Shown in pieces: positions 42,805 through 50,321 of a stretch of 50,321 nt of DNA. This DNA is from Shimia thalassica (lineage in GTDB: Bacteria > Pseudomonadota > Alphaproteobacteria > Rhodobacterales > Rhodobacteraceae). Every line of letters starts with the position of its first letter. Position 1 is the stretch's first letter. The notes under the pieces are model-generated. The model saw nothing but the letters and a program-made list of their open reading frames with translations. It was not told the origin of the DNA and ran no database searches. Location: NCBI RefSeq assembly GCF_001458215.1, contig NZ_CYTW01000008.1, forward strand, positions 1-50,321, read 5' to 3'. The position numbers were made by a program, and so were the translations under genes.

Positions 42805-43731
42805 ATGGCCAAAAAAACGAAACTGCACCCCCGTAATCAACATTCACTAGGTTATGATTTCGAACGTCTAGTGGCGGAGTTACCCGAGCTTGAGCCGTTC
42901 ACGATGAGTAATCCTGTCGGTCAAACGACGATCGATTTTCAAGACGCGCGCGCCGTTCGTATGCTTAATCGGGCTTTGCTCAAGGTGCATTACGACATTG
43001 AGTTTTGGGATATTCCCGCCGGATATCTATGCCCGCCAATTCCCGGCCGCGTCGATTACATCCACTATCTCGCGGACTTGCTTGCAGACAGCAACAACCA
43101 GAAAATCCCGCGTGGCCGTCATGTCAGGGTGCTGGATATCGGCACGGGTTCAAGTCTGGTCTATCCCCTTACGGGTCAGAGCGAGTACGGTTGGCATTTC
43201 ACGGGCGTCGATATCGACGCGGGCGCGATCAAATCGGCAAAGAAAATTCGTGACCTCAACAAGTTGACAATTAGCCTTAGGCGACAAAGCAAACCCGAGA
43301 ACATTTTTCGCGGAGTGATCCGGTCTGGCGATGCCTTTCACCTGACCATGTGCAACCCGCCTTTTCATGGGTCTATCGAGAAGGCGAGCAAGGGTACCCA
43401 ACGTAAATGGGCGAGCCTTGGCAAAGGGCGTTCAACAAAACTCAATTTTGGTGGCCAAAACGCTGAGCTTTGGTGCCCCGGCGGTGAGATTAAGTTTATT
43501 GCCCGCATGGTTGAACAGAGCGTGGAGTTTGCCAACCAGTGCCTTTGGTTTACCTCGTTGGTGTCGAAAAAAGACAATCTGCAGCCCCTTGCGCGCATTC
43601 TAAAAAGAGCGCGGGTTGCTGACTACAAAGTCATCGAAATGGCACAGGGGCAAAAAACAAGTCGCTTCATTGCCTGGACTTACAAGAAGAAAAACCAACG
43701 CGCCCAGTTTGGGAAAAGAGAGCAAATCTAG
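42805..43731 (+). CDS. rlmF: 23S rRNA (adenine-1618-N6)-methyltransferase
   Basis: The 308-residue protein matches RlmF/YbiN: KLHPRNQHSLGYDF at the N-terminus, the S-adenosylmethionine motif VLDIGTGSS near residue 112, the catalytic NPPF motif in MCNPPFHGS and the NFGGQNAELWCPGGE segment of the family. It methylates N6 of adenine 1618 in 23S rRNA. AAGG precedes the ATG. It is the first resident chromosomal gene after the island boundary. Confidence 0.92.
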   Translation: MAKKTKLHPRNQHSLGYDFERLVAELPELEPFTMSNPVGQTTIDFQDARAVRMLNRALLKVHYDIEFWDIPAGYLCPPIPGRVDYIHYLADLLADSNNQKIPRGRHVRVLDIGTGSSLVYPLTGQSEYGWHFTGVDIDAGAIKSAKKIRDLNKLTISLRRQSKPENIFRGVIRSGDAFHLTMCNPPFHGSIEKASKGTQRKWASLGKGRSTKLNFGGQNAELWCPGGEIKFIARMVEQSVEFANQCLWFTSLVSKKDNLQPLARILKRARVADYKVIEMAQGQKTSRFIAWTYKKKNQRAQFGKREQI

Positions 43732-43970
43732 CGGTTGTTGCTCAAGCATTGAAGGTTTTGGTTCGAGGCATCCCAGAACATAGTTGGTGCCTGTGCTGAG
43801 CCGTTCAAGATGTTCTAAGGTGCTTCTATGTGGAACCGTTGACTGAAAACCCGCACCACATTTACTTTTCCATTAGGCGAAGCTCCAATGGGATCTCGTT
43901 TCGTCGATTTTCGTCATCACAAACAGTTACAAACGCTATATTAAAGACGGTTTACCTGCATGATACTAAA

Positions 43971-44007
43971 CCAAGTGGCGTGATTATGCGGCCATCACGC
44001 CACTTGG
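43971..44007 (-). terminator. terminator-like perfect hairpin after the TRAP transporter genes
   Basis: The 13-base arms ccaagtggcgtga (43971-43983) and tcacgccacttgg (43995-44007) are perfect complements with an 11-base loop. The hairpin begins nine bases after the stop codon of the minus-strand TRAP permease gene and is followed on that strand by TTTAG. The short T-run makes it a moderate intrinsic terminator; it could also serve the convergent rlmF. Confidence 0.65.
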
Positions 44008-44016
44008 ATCAGTGAC

Positions 44017-45330
44017 TTAGCCGCCGGGTCCTTGCCTGATGTTATCGGGAAGCCACGTGGCGAGTTCTGGCCAGACCACCAGGATCACGACCATCAACAA
44101 CATCAGGCCCACCATCGGGATTGCTGTTTTCGCGATGTAGCCAATTTCATGCCGGGTCATGCCCTGGAGAACAAAGAGATTGAAGCCGATGGGCGGGGTG
44201 ACCTGTGCTGTTTCGATCACGACAACAAGGAATATGCCGAACCAGATGACATCGATGCCAGCGCTGCGGATCATCGGCTCGACAATTGCCATGGTCAAAA
44301 CGACCGAGGACAAACCATCCATAAACATGCCGAGGATCAGGTAGAAAACGGTAAGCACCGCGATCAAGGCTACGGGCGACAGGTTGTAGCTGTCGATCAG
44401 TGCAGCCAGAGCACGAGGCAGGCCTGTGAAACCCATGGAAAGCGACAGGAACGCAGCGCCCATGAGGATAAATGCAATCATTGCCGAGGTTTTGGTTGCC
44501 CCCATGAGAGCCTGTTTAAACGTCGTCCAATCAAGCGATCCCTGCATCGCGGACAGGGCCAGTGCGCCAAATACACCAACGGCTGCGGCCTCGGTGGCTG
44601 TGGCATAGCCGAGATACATTGATCCGATGACGACAAACACAAGCCCAAACAAAGGCAGGAGAAAGCGACTTTCTGCTATGCGTTCGCGCAGCGGCATTGC
44701 GGGTTCCGGCTCGGGGCGCTGGCCTTTGTACAAAACGTGCCATGCCATGATGTAGAGCATGAAGAGACCGGCCAGTACGAGACCGGGGAACACACCAGCC
44801 ATAAACAGTTTGGTAATGCTCTCGTTTATCGTCACTCCATAGACAATCAAGGTGAGCGAAGGCGGAATCATCAGCCCAAGCGTCGCCGCCCCGGCGAGTG
44901 TGCCGATAATCATGAATTCGGGATAGCCACGCTTGCGCAGTTCGGGGATCGACATTTTGCCAACCATATTCAGGGTCGCCGCAGACGAGCCGGAAACCGC
45001 GGCAAAGATCGTGCAGCCCGCAATATTGGTATGAAGCAATCCCCCCGGTAGAAACCGCATCCAAGGGGCCAGCCCTCGAAACATGTCTTCGGATAATCGC
45101 GTGCGGTAGAGGATTTCTCCCATCCAGATAAACAGGGGCAGGGCGGTCAGAGTCCAACTGGAAGCGCCGCTCCAGATGGTGGTGATCATCGCATCACCTG
45201 CCGGACGTACAGTGAACAGTTCCATGCCAGCCCAGGCAACGCCCATAAGGGCAAGGCCGATCCAGACCGAGCCGCCAAGTAGGGCGAACAGGACAAAAAG
45301 AAAGACGACAATGGCGTAGATCTCGCTCAT
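44017..45330 (-). CDS. dctM: TRAP transporter large permease (DctM)
   Basis: The 437-residue integral membrane protein has about 12 hydrophobic segments and the DctM family features (GSSAATLNMVGKMSIPELRKRGY, MIPPSLTLIVYGVTINESI, TPPIGFNLFVLQG). It is the transport subunit of a sodium-driven tripartite periplasmic transporter. It overlaps the small permease gene by four bases. The solute is probably an organic acid or amino acid, judging from the dehydrogenase and racemase genes nearby. Confidence 0.92.
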   Translation of the reverse strand: MSEIYAIVVFLFVLFALLGGSVWIGLALMGVAWAGMELFTVRPAGDAMITTIWSGASSWTLTALPLFIWMGEILYRTRLSEDMFRGLAPWMRFLPGGLLHTNIAGCTIFAAVSGSSAATLNMVGKMSIPELRKRGYPEFMIIGTLAGAATLGLMIPPSLTLIVYGVTINESITKLFMAGVFPGLVLAGLFMLYIMAWHVLYKGQRPEPEPAMPLRERIAESRFLLPLFGLVFVVIGSMYLGYATATEAAAVGVFGALALSAMQGSLDWTTFKQALMGATKTSAMIAFILMGAAFLSLSMGFTGLPRALAALIDSYNLSPVALIAVLTVFYLILGMFMDGLSSVVLTMAIVEPMIRSAGIDVIWFGIFLVVVIETAQVTPPIGFNLFVLQGMTRHEIGYIAKTAIPMVGLMLLMVVILVVWPELATWLPDNIRQGPGG

Positions 45331-46040
45331 TCGAGAATCTCCCCTTTGATTTGGGTTTCACGAAGAGCAAGCAAGCGCGTGAGGTAATCCCAGATGGCAA
45401 TCGCAAGAAGGACGGTGCCGATCGACATGGGCAGTTGCGGCAACCAGACGGGGGTATAAACCCACTCGGATGCGGTTTGGGCCCACATGTCACCCCACTT
45501 GGACGGGGCATTTGCGAACATGCCAAAGAAAGTCAGTAACCACTCGGGAACAAAATCCTGTCCTTGGGTGCGGTCATTCAGCATTTCGGACATCACGTTG
45601 GTTTTGATCGCATATCGGGCAAAGTAGGTTGCCGTGATGGCTGCGATAAACATGGCCAGCGCATCAAGCCAGAACTTGGTGTGGTCATTGAGATTGAGCA
45701 GAACAGAAACCCGAATGTGTCCACCATGAGTGAGCGTATAGGCGAGCGCAAAGAACGAGGTCGCCGCCATGGAATACCCCGCATATTCGGTTGATCCGGG
45801 AAACGTCAGGTTGGACCAGCGTGCAATCATCTGTCCGATAATCAACAGCAAGATCAGGACCATGAAACATGCCGCAATCACGCCAGCTGCGTTGTATACC
45901 TTGTCCAGAAAACGCCAAACGGGTCTCAAAAACTGTGCAGCTTTAGGGCCCTGCCAAAGGCAATACAGCGCCAGAAGCGTCGGAAAAACAAAGAGCCAAA
46001 CCCATAAAGGGAGCCCCAGAAAGGGTTGCCAATCTCGCAT
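45327..46040 (-). CDS. dctQ: TRAP transporter small permease (DctQ)
   Basis: The 237-residue membrane protein has four main hydrophobic segments after an N-terminal extra one, and the DctQ-type GSTEYAGYSMAATSFFALAYTLTHGGHIRV region. It is longer than many DctQ proteins because of an extended C-terminal periplasmic loop. AAGGA precedes the start. It forms the membrane complex with DctM. Confidence 0.88.
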   Translation of the reverse strand: MRDWQPFLGLPLWVWLFVFPTLLALYCLWQGPKAAQFLRPVWRFLDKVYNAAGVIAACFMVLILLLIIGQMIARWSNLTFPGSTEYAGYSMAATSFFALAYTLTHGGHIRVSVLLNLNDHTKFWLDALAMFIAAITATYFARYAIKTNVMSEMLNDRTQGQDFVPEWLLTFFGMFANAPSKWGDMWAQTASEWVYTPVWLPQLPMSIGTVLLAIAIWDYLTRLLALRETQIKGEILE

Positions 46041-46102
46041 TCGGTATCCTTAGGAATGTGAGCGGTGGCCAGATGTCAAAGCATCGGCCACCACCGTGCG
46101 GT

Positions 46103-47086
46103 TTAGTTCGCTTTGTATGCGTCAAGAATGGCCTGACCATCCTCGCCGACACTGGCCAACCAGTCAGCGGTCATTTTCGCACCGATGGCCTGAAGCTCGG
46201 TCAGGAATTCGGGACCGGCATCTGCGACTTGCATGCCGTTGGCTTCGAGTTGCTCGAAATACCAATTCGCGAGCTCGGCCGATTTGGCCGCGCATGCTGA
46301 GCCGGTTTCGTCAGCGGCTTTTTGAACGTTGGACTGCATGTCGCTGCTTAGCCCGTCCCAGATCCCTTTGTTGACCATCACATAGTTGCGCGGCAGCCAG
46401 GCATTCACTTTGTAATAGTGTGTCAGGTGTTCCCAGACCTTGCGGTCATAACCTGTCGAACCTGAGGAAATGAAGGCTTCGGCAACGCCTGTCGCAAGGG
46501 CCTGACTAAGTTCTGCGGCTTCAACCTGAACCGGCACCATGCCTAATTCTTCGGCAAAGGTGGCTGTTGCCGTGTTGTACGACCGGAACTTTATCCCTTG
46601 TGTGTCGCTGGACGAGCCGATTTCCTTTTTGAAATAGAACCCCTGACCGGGCCACGGACATGTATAGAGCGCAACCAGGTTGAGATCGGCGAGCTGTGCG
46701 TTGACCTTGTCTTTGGCCGCATCCCAAAGCTTGTCATTGTCTTCATAGGTGGTGGCGATGAAGGGAAGGTTGTCCCAACCCAGAAGCGGTGCTTCGTTTG
46801 CATGCGCAGACATGAAGCGCTCTCCGATGGGCGCCTGACCGGTCTGAACGGCACGTTTGATTTCGCCGCCTTTGAAAAGAGACCCGCCCGGATGCACGGT
46901 GATGTCAATTTCGCCGCCGGTGTAGTCGCGAACCTTGTCAGCAAACACCACTCCCATTTCGGAATGGAAATTCGTGGCGGCATAGGCCATGGGCATGTCC
47001 CATTTTTCGGCAGATGCAGCTGAGCCCGCGATTGCGATCGCCACCGTTGCGGCAGCTGTGCTTAACTGTATGGATAGTGTCTTCAT
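46103..47086 (-). CDS. dctP: TRAP transporter substrate-binding protein (DctP)
   Basis: The 327-residue protein has a signal peptide (MKTLSIQL, hydrophobic core, cleavage after SAASA at about residue 26) and the DctP fold with MAYAATNFHSEMGVVFADKV, ITVHPGGSLFKGGEIKRAVQTG and the solute-contact arginine in IKFRSYN. AGGGAAAA precedes ATG 47086; the longer upstream frame is not needed. It captures the solute in the periplasm for DctQM. Confidence 0.9.
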   Translation of the reverse strand: MKTLSIQLSTAAATVAIAIAGSAASAEKWDMPMAYAATNFHSEMGVVFADKVRDYTGGEIDITVHPGGSLFKGGEIKRAVQTGQAPIGERFMSAHANEAPLLGWDNLPFIATTYEDNDKLWDAAKDKVNAQLADLNLVALYTCPWPGQGFYFKKEIGSSSDTQGIKFRSYNTATATFAEELGMVPVQVEAAELSQALATGVAEAFISSGSTGYDRKVWEHLTHYYKVNAWLPRNYVMVNKGIWDGLSSDMQSNVQKAADETGSACAAKSAELANWYFEQLEANGMQVADAGPEFLTELQAIGAKMTADWLASVGEDGQAILDAYKAN

Positions 47087-47120
47087 TTTGCTTTTCCCTG
47101 TGTTGTTTTTGGGTTCTTGA

Positions 47121-48371
47121 TTATTTTCTTGCCGCAAAGCGCGAAGGCGCAAACGGGGTCATGTCATGATTAGAGTGGTTGCCAGCAATCATTTCGGCGA
47201 CAAGACGACCCGTTTTCGGGCCACCGGTCAATCCAATGTGGTGGTGTCCAAATGCAGCATAGACTCCACTGCTGCTTAATTCACCAACAAGGGGCAGGCT
47301 GTCCGTTGGTGCAGGACGATAGCCCAGCCACTCTTCGTGAGAGTCGTAAGTCAGCTCGGGGAAAAACTCGGCGACCTTTTTGTGCAACAGTTTGAGCGGG
47401 GCTTTTGAACGCTTTTCGGTCAATCCGCCGAATTCGACAATTCCGGCGCACCGCAAGCCCTGATCCATTGCAGTGGCAACAAATTTTCCAGCGGCCAGCA
47501 TCATTGGATTTCTGGGCCTTTGGCTCGGTTCTTTGAACACAATGTGATAGCCGCGCTCGGCCTCGAGCGGGACATGAAGCCCGAGCTTTTGCATAAGCGG
47601 CTTTGACCACACACCCGAGGAAACGACCACTTTATCGCAATGAATGCGACCCTTCGACGTGTCTACTGCGGTGACCTGCCCACCGCTCAATTCAAAGTCT
47701 TTGACTTCGGCTTGTCGGAAGGTGCCCCCCAGTTCTTCGAGCACCTTAACGAGGTCCTGCACATATGAGCCGGGATTAAGAATAAAACCGTGGTTTTTCA
47801 GGACCGCCAGCAATCCAACATTTGGTGACAGGATCGGCTCCGCTTCGCGCACGGCGCGGCCTTCGATCACTTCGGGTACAAAGCCGGCCTCCTTGCGCAA
47901 TTGCCAGCCAAAGGAATCAGCATCAAAGGCCGCCTTGTCTGTATAGGCGAAGCTATAGCTGCTTTCCTGCACCCACTTGGCCGCGGATGTGCCCGATGTC
48001 AGGGCTTGGTGTTGCTCAAGGCTGTCGCCGACAATCGTTGAGAGTCCCCGGCTGATCCGGCGGGTATCAGCCTCGTTTGCGTGCGACATGTATTTGACAA
48101 GCCATGGCACCAGTTTGGGCAGGTAACTCCAGCGCAAGAACAAGGGAAAGTTCGGATCGGCAAGGTATGCAGGACTTTTCGACAAAAGACCGGGTCCCGT
48201 GACGGGCACGACGGATGCGCTCGCCAGAATACAGCCATTGCCATAGGACGCGCCCATGCCCGGCGTGCCCTTATCCAACAGCGTGACCTCAAACCCCGCA
48301 CGGCGCAACCAGATCGCAGATGCCGCGCCGACAATGCCTGCGCCGATGACAATGACATGATCTGATTTCAT
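47121..48371 (-). CDS. FAD-dependent D-amino acid dehydrogenase (DadA-like)
   Basis: The 416-residue flavoprotein has the FAD motif VIGAGIVGAASAIWLRRAG at the N-terminus, ASYGNGCILASAS typical of DadA and the C-terminal LGYRPAPTDSLPLVGE and GHHHIGLTGGPKTGRLVAEMI segments. DadA-type enzymes oxidise D-amino acids to 2-oxo acids and feed electrons to the respiratory chain. It is upstream of the TRAP genes on the same strand and divergent from the LysR gene. A D-amino acid or N-substituted imino acid is the likely substrate. Confidence 0.87.
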   Translation of the reverse strand: MKSDHVIVIGAGIVGAASAIWLRRAGFEVTLLDKGTPGMGASYGNGCILASASVVPVTGPGLLSKSPAYLADPNFPLFLRWSYLPKLVPWLVKYMSHANEADTRRISRGLSTIVGDSLEQHQALTSGTSAAKWVQESSYSFAYTDKAAFDADSFGWQLRKEAGFVPEVIEGRAVREAEPILSPNVGLLAVLKNHGFILNPGSYVQDLVKVLEELGGTFRQAEVKDFELSGGQVTAVDTSKGRIHCDKVVVSSGVWSKPLMQKLGLHVPLEAERGYHIVFKEPSQRPRNPMMLAAGKFVATAMDQGLRCAGIVEFGGLTEKRSKAPLKLLHKKVAEFFPELTYDSHEEWLGYRPAPTDSLPLVGELSSSGVYAAFGHHHIGLTGGPKTGRLVAEMIAGNHSNHDMTPFAPSRFAARK

Positions 48372-48490
48372 TCTGTGGGTCCCTAAAAAGAAAAGCGCCT
48401 TGTTCGCGACTCACAGCTTGTCAGGCTCGCATCATCATTTCCAATACAAATTTGTAGCAATTCCATAAGTCAAACTGATACATGGGCCAC

Positions 48491-49411
48491 ATGAGATTAC
48501 GTTTTAGACAATTGCAGGCGTTTCACGCCATCGTTGAAGTCGGCACCGTGACAGGGGCCGCCGAAGCTTTGGGCATTTCCCAACCGGGGATTTCGAACCT
48601 CTTGGCGGAGCTAGAACGCCAAACCGGACTGAAGCTGTTCGAGCGCCTGCACGGTCGGCTGGTGCCCACCCCCGAAGCCGAGCTGATGCACCGTGAAATC
48701 GACACGGTTGTTCGTGGCTTGGACCACGTCACGCAAACCGTCGTGGATTTACAGAACAAACAAGCCGGGCAATTGCAGGTTGCCTCACAACACTCGATGT
48801 CTTTTGGCTTTATGCCAAAGCTTATTGCTGAATTTGCAAAGTCGCGTCCGGATATGAATATTTCCTTTCAATCGCAGTACAGCACCAAGATCCAGGAGTG
48901 GGTGCTGTCAGGTCTGTTCGAAATCGGCATTTGCGAAATGCCTATGTTGTACGACACGTTGCACAGCTATCCGATCAATGTCGAAACGCGGATTGCGCTG
49001 CACAAAGACAATCCATTGGCGGGGCACGAAGTGTTGACGCCCGACCTGTTGCGCAACGAACCCTTTTTGGTGATGGGGCCGGACCACATCACCCAACGCC
49101 GTTTGCGCGACGCATTTGAAAGGGCGAACATTCCCCTCAATGCCAAGGTGCATTCGCATCTGTTCAAGAACCTTCTCGCCTTCGTCAAAGAAGGCATGGG
49201 CGTTGCCTTGCTCGACCGGTTTGGTCTGGAATTTGATTACGACAACCGTTTTGTTGCGCGCCGGTTCGAACCGACAATCATGATGGAAATGGCCGTGATC
49301 ACGTCTGGCACGCGCCCGTTGTCACAGCTCGGCCAAGAATTTCTTGCGCTGTTGCTGGCAGAGCTGCAACCATACACTGCTGACGACAAACCGATCGTGC
49401 GCGGAAAATAG
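48491..49411 (+). CDS. LysR family transcriptional regulator
   Basis: The 306-residue protein starts RLRFRQLQAFHAIVEVGTVTG after Met and has the LysR helix-turn-helix (AAEALGISQPGISNLLAELE) and a binding domain to residue about 290. The upstream ATG at 48482 would add three residues; neither has a clear ribosome site. It lies between the divergent DadA-TRAP genes and a co-directional racemase family gene and probably controls both. Confidence 0.88.
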   Translation: MRLRFRQLQAFHAIVEVGTVTGAAEALGISQPGISNLLAELERQTGLKLFERLHGRLVPTPEAELMHREIDTVVRGLDHVTQTVVDLQNKQAGQLQVASQHSMSFGFMPKLIAEFAKSRPDMNISFQSQYSTKIQEWVLSGLFEIGICEMPMLYDTLHSYPINVETRIALHKDNPLAGHEVLTPDLLRNEPFLVMGPDHITQRRLRDAFERANIPLNAKVHSHLFKNLLAFVKEGMGVALLDRFGLEFDYDNRFVARRFEPTIMMEMAVITSGTRPLSQLGQEFLALLLAELQPYTADDKPIVRGK

Positions 49412-49420
49412 GGGCACCTT

Positions 49421-50107
49421 ATGACACAAGCGGCTGTTGGTATCCTTATGCTGGATACGAGTTTCCCACGTCCTCTTGGTGATATTGGGAACGAAGGGAC
49501 TTGGGCCTTTCCCGTGCATATGCGCCGCGTGAACGGGGCAAGCGCCCAAAAGGTTGTTCACGAAGACCCTCGTGCCCTGTTGGACCTGTTCATCAAGGCC
49601 GGGCAGGATCTGATTGCACAAGGTTGCGTAGGATTGACCACGTCTTGTGGATTTTTGTCTTTGGTGCAGGCAGAACTGAAAGACGCCCTGGGGGCGCCCT
49701 TTGCCAGTTCCCCCTTGATGCAATTGCCAATGGTCGAGGCGACACTGCCCTCGCATCAGCGTGCAGGTGTTTTGACAATATCCCAAGACAGTCTGAGCAA
49801 GGCGCATTTGCGTGCCGCGGGCGCCCGAGAAGACACAGCGATTATCGGCCTCCCCAAGGTGGGGGCCTTTGCAGAAGCCATATTTGGCGACAGGTCAGAG
49901 ATGAACCCAGAGGCCTGCCGCACTGAGATCTGTGAAACAGCACGCCAACTGGTCACGAGACACAAGGATGTTGGGGCCATCGTGTTGGAATGCACGAATC
50001 TGGCACCCTATGCTGCGGACATATCCGCTATCACCGGGCGGCCGGTCTATTCCATCGTCAGTTTCCTGAACTGGTTTCAAGCAGGGCTGGTCCCCCCTCG
50101 CTTTTGA
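49421..50107 (+). CDS. Asp/Glu racemase superfamily protein
   Basis: The 228-residue protein has the two cysteine motifs of the Asp/Glu/hydantoin racemase superfamily, TTSCGFLS near residue 70 and VLECTNLAPY near residue 190, so both acid/base cysteines are present. It probably interconverts the enantiomers of an amino acid that DadA then oxidises. It starts nine bases after the LysR stop. The precise substrate is not known. Confidence 0.8.
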   Translation: MTQAAVGILMLDTSFPRPLGDIGNEGTWAFPVHMRRVNGASAQKVVHEDPRALLDLFIKAGQDLIAQGCVGLTTSCGFLSLVQAELKDALGAPFASSPLMQLPMVEATLPSHQRAGVLTISQDSLSKAHLRAAGAREDTAIIGLPKVGAFAEAIFGDRSEMNPEACRTEICETARQLVTRHKDVGAIVLECTNLAPYAADISAITGRPVYSIVSFLNWFQAGLVPPRF

Positions 50108-50321
50108 CAGGAAACGGTGGCGCTAACTTGGACATATCTTAAGAGGGCTACTTTCTTGACGTGTTGCAGGGCTTGGAGGCAGGCAAGTTCGAAGAGATCA
50201 GGCGGGCAATTGCCTTCACCCTCAGGTTAATTATCTCTAACATGTTGATATTGTTTGATTATTGATATTTTTTGAAAAAGGGAGTGGTTTTTGATAAAAA
50301 GGGGTTGCGACTCTTTGATAG
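50108..50321. other. window end, no feature seen
   Basis: The last 214 bases become AT-rich and contain no gene start, repeat or terminator that I can support. Confidence 0.4.

Noticed and set aside
1..50321. CRISPR array, rRNA genes or replication origin
   Set aside because: No regularly spaced repeats, rRNA segments, iterons or replication genes were seen.

Overview
The window looks like a marine alphaproteobacterium of the Rhodobacteraceae (Roseobacter group). This is inferred from the gene content (betaine and carnitine-type catabolism, TRAP transport, RlmF, a DUF2189 membrane protein, short Rhodobacterales-type integrases) and from the tightly overlapping, high-GC operons. No organism label or database search was available.

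Layout. The window opens inside an initiator tRNA gene (1-55). A serine recombinase gene lies antisense behind it and runs into the tRNA 3' end; it is broken by two in-frame amber codons beside its catalytic serine. A near-identical copy of the tRNA 3' end (20 of 21 bases) recurs at 42419-42439, immediately followed by a good intrinsic terminator that the tRNA at position 1 lacks. I read 56 to about 42439 as a 42.4-kb integrated, now probably immobile, genomic island or stack of islands. To its right is resident chromosome: rlmF, a TRAP transporter, a D-amino acid dehydrogenase, a LysR regulator and an Asp/Glu-racemase family protein.

Island module 1 (2415-10895). A GlxA/CdhR-type AraC regulator converges on a seven-gene coupled operon: Rieske oxygenase, choline-sulfatase-like enzyme, SDR, BKACE (beta-keto acid cleavage), aldehyde dehydrogenase, SDR and a carnitine-dehydrogenase-like 3-hydroxyacid dehydrogenase. 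Together these suggest degradation of carnitine-like quaternary ammonium compounds, possibly supplied as sulfate esters.

Island module 2 (12094-25616). Two divergent six-gene operons flank a 54-bp intergenic gap. Leftward: a dimethylglycine/sarcosine-dehydrogenase-type demethylase, an MDR reductase, three tandem mandelate-racemase-subgroup enolases and a class III aminotransferase. Rightward: an RpiR/SIS regulator, a second Rieske oxygenase, an Asp/Glu-racemase or maleate-isomerase-like protein, a sulfotransferase, an aldehyde dehydrogenase and a carboxymuconolactone-decarboxylase-like protein. I do not recognise this combination as a described pathway. An N-methylated, hydroxylated imino acid or betaine is the best guess for the substrate. 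A short tyrosine recombinase separates modules 1 and 2.

Island module 3 (26696-39607). A LysR regulator, a polar amino acid ABC importer, a class III aminotransferase, a two-subunit 3-oxoacid CoA-transferase, an M20 deacylase, a thiolase, an M20D amidohydrolase and an alanine racemase fit import and degradation of a beta-amino acid or N-acyl amino acid. A MarR regulator and an EctA-like N-acetyltransferase follow divergently. The right end of the island holds two small XRE-type regulators, a DUF2189 gene split by an in-frame ochre codon and an IS3-family transposase fragment.
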